A stretch of 7,072 bases of DNA from positions 2,805 through 9,876 of the forward strand of contig NZ_DLMO01000061.1 of assembly GCF_002479325.1 (NCBI RefSeq), read 5' to 3'. The notes beneath the pieces are model-generated. The model worked only from the letters and a program-made list of their open reading frames with translations, did not search any database and was not told the DNA's origin. How positions within the stretch are numbered: the first letter of the stretch is position 1; each line of letters begins with the position of its first letter. The stretch is from Brevundimonas sp. UBA7534. GTDB taxonomy: Bacteria; Pseudomonadota; Alphaproteobacteria; Caulobacterales; Caulobacteraceae. This document shows, piece after piece, positions 1 through 4,993 of this stretch. Made by a program: the position numbers and the translations under genes.

Positions 1-762
1 GGCGGCGGCTATGTCGGGCTGGAGGCGGCGGCGTCCGCGCGCGCCCTGGGCGCCGAGGCTGTGGTGGTCGAGCGAGAGCCGCGCGTCCTGGCGCGCGTGG
101 CGTCGCAGACGCTGTCGGACTTCTTCACCCAGCAGCACCGCGCGCATGGGGCGCAAATCCTGACCGACGCCGAGGTGACGGCCATCGCCCGCGACGGCGT
201 CACCCTGTCGGACGGCGCGGTCATCGAGGCGGACGCCGTCCTGGTCGGAGTCGGCGCTGTCGCCTGCGACGGCCTGGCGCGCTCGGCCGGACTGCTGTGC
301 GACAATGGCGTGGTTGTGGACGAACAGGCCCGCACGTCGGACCCGCTCGTCTTCGCCGTAGGCGACATGACGCGACGGCCGATCCCGGTTCATGGCGGGG
401 TTCATCACCGGCTGGAGAGCGTTCCGAACGCACTGGAACAGGCTAAACAGGCCGCCGCCGCCATCGTCGGCCGGCCCGGTCCCGCACCGGAGGTTCCGTG
501 GTTCTGGTCCGATCAGTATGAATTCAAGCTGCAGATCGCCGGCCTGCCTTTCGAGGCGGACCGGCAGGTGCTGAGGGGCGACCCCGCCGCCGACGCCTTC
601 GCCGTCTTCCACCTGGCGGGCGACAAGGTGGTCTGCGTCGAGGCGGTCAACGCTCCGCCCGAGTTCATGGCGGGAAAGAAGCTGATTGCAGCCACGACCC
701 CGGTGGACGCCGCCAAGCTGGCGGATGTCTCCGTCTCGATGAAGGCGGTGGCGGCTGGCTGA
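1..762 (+). CDS. NAD(P)/FAD-dependent ferredoxin reductase-like oxidoreductase, C-terminal part (5' partial)
   Basis: This frame is open from base 1, so the gene begins outside the window; 253 residues remain of a family usually about 400 long. What is left starts in the nucleotide-binding Rossmann fold: GGGYVGLE (residues 1-8), followed about 16 residues later by VVVE, the acidic end of the second beta strand. The second FAD-contacting motif, VFAVGDM, lies at residues 117-123, with Asp122 expected near the flavin ribityl/phosphate. Residues from about 165 (PWFWSDQYEFKLQIAG) to the end match the reductase C-terminal domain of putidaredoxin, rubredoxin and dioxygenase-ferredoxin reductases. 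Such enzymes are cytoplasmic and pass electrons from NAD(P)H through FAD to a small iron-sulfur protein or rubredoxin. The partner is not visible here. The missing N-terminus should hold the first FAD-binding GxGxxG. It ends 84 bases before the ATP-grasp gene and is probably a separate unit. Family is confident, electron acceptor unknown. Confidence 0.9.
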   Translation, partial: GGGYVGLEAAASARALGAEAVVVEREPRVLARVASQTLSDFFTQQHRAHGAQILTDAEVTAIARDGVTLSDGAVIEADAVLVGVGAVACDGLARSAGLLCDNGVVVDEQARTSDPLVFAVGDMTRRPIPVHGGVHHRLESVPNALEQAKQAAAAIVGRPGPAPEVPWFWSDQYEFKLQIAGLPFEADRQVLRGDPAADAFAVFHLAGDKVVCVEAVNAPPEFMAGKKLIAATTPVDAAKLADVSVSMKAVAAG

Positions 763-846
763 CTTCCTTCGCCGCACTGCAACAAAACTGTTGCGCTTTC
801 CGTTCCGTGCCCATCACTCTGTGATTTCTCATCGCGGCGGGGGCGA
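763..846 (+). promoter_or_regulatory. Intergenic region, probable promoter/leader of the ATP-grasp operon
   Basis: This 84-base gap is the only sizeable non-coding stretch ahead of the four-gene cluster, so the cluster promoter, if it is not further upstream, should lie here. I see no convincing -35/-10 pair. It is locally less GC-rich than the genes and holds two short inverted repeats: 779-794, and ATCAC/GTGAT at 813-817/821-825 with a 3-base spacer. A purine-rich GGCGGGGG run at 836-843 lies only three bases before the ATG at 847, which is close for a Shine-Dalgarno sequence. Assignment as a promoter region is inferred from position. Confidence 0.35.
779..794 (+). repeat. Short perfect inverted repeat (6-bp arms, 4-base loop)
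   Basis: GCAACA and TGTTGC flank the loop AAAC, 16 bases after the reductase stop codon. It could be a weak transcript 3' hairpin for the reductase gene or a protein-binding palindrome for the downstream operon. The stem is short and the following bases (GCTTTCC) have only three Ts, so a strong intrinsic terminator is not supported. Confidence 0.35.
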
Positions 847-2268
847 ATGACGAAGGCTTTCGACGAAATGTCCGGCGGCGGATCCGGCAAGATCCGCGAC
901 AGCTACAGCACGCTGGCGGCGTGGCTGCAGACTGCGCCACCCGACCTTCTGCAGGCGCGCTCTCGCCAGGCGGAACTGTTCTTCCGACGCATGGGGGTGA
1001 CCTTCGCCGTCTATGGGGACGAGGAATCCAACGAGCGGCTGATCCCCTTCGACGTGGTGCCGCGCATCATCGGCGCCGACGAGTGGTCGCGTCTGGAAAA
1101 GGGGCTGAAGCAGCGCGTCACCGCGATCAACGCCTTTCTCAAGGACATCTACGGACCGCAGCATTGTCTAAAGGCGGGGATCGTCCCGCCCGAGCTGATC
1201 CTGACCAATCCGCATTATCGACCCGAGATGCAGGGACGCCGACCGCCGGGCGACGTCTGGTGCCACATCTCGGGCGTCGATCTGGTCCGCACGGGCGAAG
1301 ACGGCTTCTACGTGCTGGAAGACAACGTCCGCACCCCCAGCGGCGTCTCCTACATGCTGGAGAACCGCGAAATGATGATGCGGTTGTTCCCCGATCTGTT
1401 CGCGGAACACGCCGTGCGGCCGGTCGAAATCTATACCGACATGCTGCTGCGGTCGCTGCAGGCTTCGGCCCCCGCCGGGGCGGGAGAGGATCCGACGATC
1501 GTCGTGCTGACGCCCGGTCCCTACAACTCGGCCTATTACGAGCACAGCTTCCTGGCCGACAAGCTGGGTGTGGAGTTGGTCGAGGGCGGCGACCTGTTCG
1601 TCAACGACGACACCGTTTTCATGCGCACGACCGAGGGGCCCAAGCGCGTCGACGTCATCTATCGCCGGATCGACGACGATTTCATCGACCCCCTGACCTT
1701 CATGCCGGACTCGGCGGTGGGGGTGCCGGGGCTGATGTCGGCCTATTTCGCTGGTCGCGTGACCCTGGCCAATGCGGTTGGAACGGGCGTCGCGGACGAC
1801 AAGGCCGTCTATACCTACATGCCCGAAATCATCCGCTTCTTCACCGGCGAAGAGGCGATCCTGAAGAACGTGCCGACCTGGCGCTGCCGGGAGCCCGAGG
1901 CGCTGAAGGAAGTGCTGTCCAAGCTGGATGAGCTGGTGGTCAAGGAGGTCGGGGGATCGGGGGGGTACGGCATGCTGGTCGGACCGACGTCCACCAAGGC
2001 CGAGATCGAGGCTTTCCGCGCAAAGCTGATCGCCGATCCCGACGACTTCATCGCTCAACCCACGCTCAACCTGTCGACGGCGCCGACCCTGGCGGGCGCG
2101 GACCTGTCGCCGCGCCACGTGGATTTGCGGCCGTTCGTCCTGTCCAGCCCGGCGGGCGTGCGCGTCGCGCCCGGCGGCCTGACGCGGGTGGCGTTGAAGG
2201 AGGGGTCGCTGGTGGTGAACTCCAGTCAGGGCGGCGGAACCAAGGACACCTGGGTGCTGGATAACTGA
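847..2268 (+). CDS. Circularly permuted ATP-grasp protein (DUF404/DUF407 type)
   Basis: A 473-residue, apparently full-length cytoplasmic protein of the circularly permuted ATP-grasp family, whose members are predicted to activate a carboxylate with ATP and join it to an amine. Visible motifs in order: AFDEM near the start (residues 4-8), typical of this family and the reason for preferring the ATG at 847 over the one at 868; NPHYRPEM (121-128); VLEDNVRTPSG (156-166), with the Glu-Asp-Asn group expected to bind Mg-ATP; VIYRRIDDDFIDP (270-282); the flexible glycine-rich loop KEVGGSGGYGM (366-376); QPTLNLSTAP (404-413); RHVDLRPF (423-430); and NSSQGGGTKDTWVL (458-471) at the C-terminus. No key motif is missing. 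Its stop codon overlaps the next start by one base (TGATG), so it is coupled to the alpha-E gene. It heads a cluster with alpha-E, transglutaminase and Anbu genes, the known setting for this family. The product it makes is unknown. Confidence 0.93.
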   Translation: MTKAFDEMSGGGSGKIRDSYSTLAAWLQTAPPDLLQARSRQAELFFRRMGVTFAVYGDEESNERLIPFDVVPRIIGADEWSRLEKGLKQRVTAINAFLKDIYGPQHCLKAGIVPPELILTNPHYRPEMQGRRPPGDVWCHISGVDLVRTGEDGFYVLEDNVRTPSGVSYMLENREMMMRLFPDLFAEHAVRPVEIYTDMLLRSLQASAPAGAGEDPTIVVLTPGPYNSAYYEHSFLADKLGVELVEGGDLFVNDDTVFMRTTEGPKRVDVIYRRIDDDFIDPLTFMPDSAVGVPGLMSAYFAGRVTLANAVGTGVADDKAVYTYMPEIIRFFTGEEAILKNVPTWRCREPEALKEVLSKLDELVVKEVGGSGGYGMLVGPTSTKAEIEAFRAKLIADPDDFIAQPTLNLSTAPTLAGADLSPRHVDLRPFVLSSPAGVRVAPGGLTRVALKEGSLVVNSSQGGGTKDTWVLDN

Positions 2269-3206
2269 TGCTCTCTCGCACCGCTGACAGCCTTTACTGG
2301 ACGGGCCGCTACATGGAGCGGGCTGACTTCCTGGCGCGTATCCTGGAGGCCGCCATTCGGCTGGCCGCCCTGCCGGCCAAGGATCACGCCGCCGTAACCG
2401 CCTGGGCGGGGGCCATCGCCTCGTCCGGGGTCAAGACCGGGTTCGACGCCTCGGGGCGGTCGATTTCGGAAAAGTCGGTGAGGGAGTATCTGGCCTTCGG
2501 CGCCGACAATCCGACCTCGATCAAGGCCTGCATCACCCGCGCCCGGACCAATGCGCGATCGGTCCGCACCGCCCTGACGATCGAGTTGTGGGAGGCCATC
2601 AATGGGGCCTGGAACGGTCTGAAGGAGCAGGGTGAACCGACCCGGCGCGACGACTTCACCAACTTCCTGGACTTCGTGAAGTCCACGTCCCTGGCAGTGG
2701 AAGGCGCCTCGTCACGAACCATGCTCAGGAACGACGCCTACTGGTTCCTGCGCCTGGGCATGGCGATCGAGCGGGCCGACAACACGGCGCGCCTGCTGGA
2801 TGTCAAATACCACCTGCTGCTCCCGCCCGGCGAACGGGTCGGCGGGCAGCTGGACTATTTCCAGTGGACCACCCTGTTGCGGGAAGTTTCGGCCTTGACG
2901 GCCTATCGCTGGGTCTATCGAGAGTCCGTCCGGCCCTGGCTGGTGGCCGATCTACTGGTGCTGAACCGGCAGATGCCGCGGTCGCTGGCGTCGTGCCAGG
3001 GAATGATCGTCAGCTATTTGGAAAAGCTGGCGGCGGATTACGGTCGCCGCGGCCCGGCGCAACGCTTGGCGTCCAATCGCATGACGCAATTCAACGAAGC
3101 CCGGATCGAGGACATCTTCCAATCGGGTCTGCATGAATACATCCAGGCGTTTCTCAAGGAGAACAACGCCTTGGCTGGCGCTATCCACGAACAGTATCTG
3201 GTTTGA
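2268..3206 (+). CDS. Alpha-E domain-containing protein (DUF403)
   Basis: A 312-residue all-helical protein matching the alpha-E family, which accompanies circularly permuted ATP-grasp proteins and is sometimes fused to them. Diagnostic motifs are the N-terminal MLSRTADSLYWTGRYMERAD (residues 1-20), NARSVRTALTIELWEAIN (about 95-112), FLRLGMAIERADNTARLLD (160-178) followed by KYHLLLP, and the WTTLLREVSALTAYRW stretch in the second half. The repeated ER(A)D-type Glu-Arg pairs in the first and third motifs are the family's hallmark. I see no signal peptide or membrane segment, so it is probably cytoplasmic. The ATG shares its A with the upstream TGA, and the nearest purine-rich stretch (AAGGA at 2242-2246) is about 21 bases away, so translation probably depends on re-initiation after the ATP-grasp gene. 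The biochemical role is not established. A partner or scaffold for the ligase is the usual inference from the constant gene pairing. Confidence 0.93.
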   Translation: MLSRTADSLYWTGRYMERADFLARILEAAIRLAALPAKDHAAVTAWAGAIASSGVKTGFDASGRSISEKSVREYLAFGADNPTSIKACITRARTNARSVRTALTIELWEAINGAWNGLKEQGEPTRRDDFTNFLDFVKSTSLAVEGASSRTMLRNDAYWFLRLGMAIERADNTARLLDVKYHLLLPPGERVGGQLDYFQWTTLLREVSALTAYRWVYRESVRPWLVADLLVLNRQMPRSLASCQGMIVSYLEKLAADYGRRGPAQRLASNRMTQFNEARIEDIFQSGLHEYIQAFLKENNALAGAIHEQYLV

Positions 3207-3208
3207 CG

Positions 3209-4048
3209 ATGCGGATACGGATCGACCACGCTACCCGCTACGCCTACGCCCGGCCGGCGCGGTTCATCGTCCAGATGCTGCGGCTGACCCCCAAATCGTG
3301 CGAGAGCCAGCAGGTGCGGGACTGGCGCATAGAGACGGACGTGGACGCCCGGCTACGGCGTAGCGAAGACGCCTTCGGCAACGTGGTCCACAGTCTCTAC
3401 ACCGAGCGACCGACCGACGACCTGACCATCCGCGTCACGGGCGAGGTGTCGACGGTCGACACGGGGGGTGTCATCCGCGGGCAGAATGAGAAGCTGCCGC
3501 CTAGCGTCTATCTGCGCGAGACGCGGCTCACGCGACCGAATGCGGCGCTGACCCACTTCGCGAACGAGGCGGGGCACGGGGGCGCTCTGGACCGGATGCA
3601 TCGGCTGATGGGGGCGATCCACCAGACCGTGGCGTTCGAGATCGGCGCCACGTCGGCGGCCCATTCGGCGGCCGAAGCCTTCGACATGAGACGCGGGGTC
3701 TGCCAGGATCACGCCCAAATCTTCATCGCGTGCGCGCGGGCGACGGGCGTGCCGGCGCGCTATGTCTCGGGTCATCTGAACCGATCGGATGGCCAACACG
3801 ATCAGGACGCCGCCCACGCGTGGGCCGAAGCCTGGATCGAGGATCTGGGCTGGGTCGGCTTCGACCCCGCCAACGGCATCTGTCCGACCGATAACTACGT
3901 GCGTATCGCCATCGGTCTGGACGCCCTGGGGGCCACGCCCATCCGGGGAACCAGCTACGGCGGCGGGATGGAGAGCCTGACGGTCGCGCTTCATGTGCGC
4001 CCCGTGCAACAGAGCCAGCAGCAACATCAGAGCCGGGGATGGTCCTGA
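3209..4048 (+). CDS. Transglutaminase-like cysteine protease/transferase family protein
   Basis: A 279-residue protein with a bacterial transglutaminase N-terminal region (about residues 1-80, starting MRIRIDHATRYAYARPARF) and a transglutaminase core. The papain-like triad is intact: Cys165 in RRGVCQDHAQIFIACAR, His203 in HAWAEAWIEDLGW, and Asp219 in GFDPANG. The family includes peptidases, amidases and acyl transferases that act through a Cys thioester. No signal peptide is seen, so cytoplasmic action is likely. A TTG at 3203 would add two residues, but the ATG at 3209 is preferred because it gives the family-typical start and sits two bases after the alpha-E stop codon, in keeping with coupled translation. 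In this operon setting, next to a ligase-like ATP-grasp protein and Anbu, it may cleave or transfer an amide-linked product, but the substrate is unknown. The last 15 or so residues are Gln- and His-rich (PVQQSQQQHQ) and probably disordered. Confidence 0.93.
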   Translation: MRIRIDHATRYAYARPARFIVQMLRLTPKSCESQQVRDWRIETDVDARLRRSEDAFGNVVHSLYTERPTDDLTIRVTGEVSTVDTGGVIRGQNEKLPPSVYLRETRLTRPNAALTHFANEAGHGGALDRMHRLMGAIHQTVAFEIGATSAAHSAAEAFDMRRGVCQDHAQIFIACARATGVPARYVSGHLNRSDGQHDQDAAHAWAEAWIEDLGWVGFDPANGICPTDNYVRIAIGLDALGATPIRGTSYGGGMESLTVALHVRPVQQSQQQHQSRGWS

Positions 4049-4053
4049 TCGCC

Positions 4054-4116
4054 ATGTCGTCCGAATCTGCTAGCGTCAGGCGATTCGCAACGCGGGGAGC
4101 GGATAGGGCGCAATGA
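4054..4116 (+). other. Possible 20-codon leader ORF overlapping the anbu start
   Basis: An ATG at 4054, five bases after the transglutaminase stop codon, opens a 20-residue frame (MSSESASVRRFATRGADRAQ) whose TGA at 4114-4116 overlaps the anbu ATG at 4113-4115 as ATGA. The arrangement would allow ribosomes to pass from the transglutaminase gene to anbu by successive re-initiation. A GGGGATGG run at 4035-4042 lies 11 bases ahead of its start. The peptide resembles nothing I know. Chance is a reasonable alternative for so short a frame in GC-rich DNA. Confidence 0.2.
4094..4108 (+). promoter_or_regulatory. Probable ribosome binding region of anbu
   Basis: Two purine-rich stretches precede the anbu ATG at 4113: GGGGAG at 4094-4099 (13 bases away) and GGATAGGG at 4101-4108 (4 bases away). 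Neither is an ideal Shine-Dalgarno at ideal spacing. The start is nonetheless fixed by the need for a Thr directly after the initiator Met in the mature protein. Confidence 0.4.
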
Positions 4117-4898
4117 CCTATTGCGTGGGCATGCTGGTCGATGAGGGGTTGGCGATGATCGCCGACACCCGCACCAATGCGGGCGTGGACAACATTTCGT
4201 CCTATCGCAAGCTGCACGTCTTCAAGACGCCCGGCGAGCGGGTTCTGGCCGTCGCCACGGCGGGCAATCTGTCCGTCACCCAGACTGCGCTTTCGATGGT
4301 CGGCGAGGGTGTCACACTGCCGGATTCGGCCGGTCCGGAAACTCTGGAGACGGCGCCGACCCTGTTTCGCGCGGCTCAGATACTGGGCCATGCGCTGGCC
4401 AGCGTCCGCGCCAGCATCAACACCCCTCCGACGCCGACCGCAGACGGCTTGAACGTCACGGCCTCCATGCTGCTGGGCGGTCAGATCGCCGGGGGCAAGA
4501 TGGGCCTGTATCTGATCTACGGGCAGGGCAACTTCATCGAGTGCGGCCCGGATACCCCCTACCTCCAGATCGGCGAGTTGAAGTACGGCAAGCCGATTCT
4601 CGACCGGGCCCTGCGGCCGAACACGCCGCTGTCCGAGGCGGTGAAACTGGGGCTGATCTCGTTCGATTCCACTATTCGCTCGAACATCGCGGTGGGGCCG
4701 CCGTTCGATCTCATTGTCGTTCCCCGCGATAGGCTGACGGGAATGGAGCGGCGGATCGACGCCGACGATCCCTATTTCCGCGACCTCGGTCGACGCTGGT
4801 CTGAGGCGCTGGCCGCAGCCCACCGGGCCATGCCCGATCCGACCTGGCTGGACCTTGAAACCTCGCCGCCGCCGCGAAGCATGATTATCGTCAGCTGA
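4113..4898 (+). CDS. anbu: Anbu, proteasome-like Ntn hydrolase (ancestral beta subunit)
   Basis: A 261-residue proteasome-type protease-family protein. The N-terminus is Met-Thr-Tyr-Cys-Val-Gly; removal of Met would expose Thr1 as the nucleophile. In mature numbering Asp17 (in IADTRTNAG) and Lys32 (in SYRKLHVF) match the Asp17/Lys33 pair of proteasome beta subunits. Anbu-type stretches follow: AVATAGNLSVTQ, then GGQIAGG (122-128, counting Met), LYLIYGQGNFIE, and LQIGELKYGKPILDR (151-165). This last block and the length separate it from HslV (about 175 residues) and from actinobacterial proteasome beta subunits. No ATPase partner gene is nearby, unlike hslVU. Published structural work on Anbu describes helical, lock-washer-like assemblies rather than closed rings; the natural substrate is not known to me. 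It is the last gene of the ATP-grasp/alpha-E/transglutaminase cluster, 64 bases after the transglutaminase gene. It probably acts in the cytoplasm, as no signal peptide is seen. Confidence 0.93.
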   Translation: MTYCVGMLVDEGLAMIADTRTNAGVDNISSYRKLHVFKTPGERVLAVATAGNLSVTQTALSMVGEGVTLPDSAGPETLETAPTLFRAAQILGHALASVRASINTPPTPTADGLNVTASMLLGGQIAGGKMGLYLIYGQGNFIECGPDTPYLQIGELKYGKPILDRALRPNTPLSEAVKLGLISFDSTIRSNIAVGPPFDLIVVPRDRLTGMERRIDADDPYFRDLGRRWSEALAAAHRAMPDPTWLDLETSPPPRSMIIVS

Positions 4899-4904
4899 CG
4901 CGAC

Positions 4905-4919
4905 TGAGATTAATTCGCA
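4905..4919 (+). promoter_or_regulatory. Candidate Fur-type operator upstream of the siderophore receptor
   Basis: TGAGATTAATTCGCA is a 15-base imperfect palindrome: five of seven base pairs match around a central A. It sits 74 bases before the receptor start in an AT-richer patch. It resembles the TGCGAAT-N-ATTCGCA style of palindrome bound by Fur/Mur-family regulators in alphaproteobacteria, as I recall it. Iron repression would fit a siderophore receptor. No footprint or matrix score supports it here. Confidence 0.4.
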
Positions 4920-4951
4920 ATTCACCTTGTGCGACAATGTGAAGCTGGTTA

Positions 4952-4968
4952 TTGCGACCGCATCGCAA
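4952..4968 (+). promoter_or_regulatory. Perfect 17-base inverted repeat, candidate operator
   Basis: TTGCGA and TCGCAA form perfect 6-base arms around a 5-base centre (CCGCA), 25 bases before the receptor start codon. No T tract follows, so it is not a terminator for anbu. The position, where a promoter or transcript start would be expected, suits a repressor or activator site. Another small palindrome (TTGT-GCG-ACAA, 4927-4937) lies just upstream. Which regulator binds is unknown. Confidence 0.4.
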
Positions 4969-4977
4969 AATCAGGCC

Positions 4978-4983
4978 AAAAGG
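4978..4983 (+). promoter_or_regulatory. Probable ribosome binding site of the TonB-dependent receptor
   Basis: AAAAGG ends 10 bases before the ATG at 4994. It is the only purine-rich stretch near that start and supports it as the translation start, together with the signal peptide that begins there. Confidence 0.45.
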
Positions 4984-4993
4984 TCGCACCCAG

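Noticed and set aside
921..1931. 336-codon plus-strand frame inside the ATP-grasp gene
   Set aside because: An Arg/Gly-rich out-of-frame shadow of the ATP-grasp coding sequence with no motif of its own.
1168..2118. 316-codon minus-strand frame opposite the ATP-grasp gene
   Set aside because: Antisense to a confidently identified gene, with no recognisable domain.
3203..3211. TTG at 3203 as start of the transglutaminase gene
   Set aside because: It would add only two residues. The ATG at 3209 is the stronger start codon, gives a family-like N-terminus and sits just after the alpha-E stop.
3723..4937. 404-codon open frame on the minus strand spanning the transglutaminase and anbu genes
   Set aside because: It runs antisense through two genes with intact catalytic motifs on the plus strand and has a low-complexity, Arg-rich translation.
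4952..4968. Rho-independent terminator for anbu
   Set aside because: The inverted repeat is followed by AATCAGG rather than a T tract, and the stem is short, so an operator is more likely.
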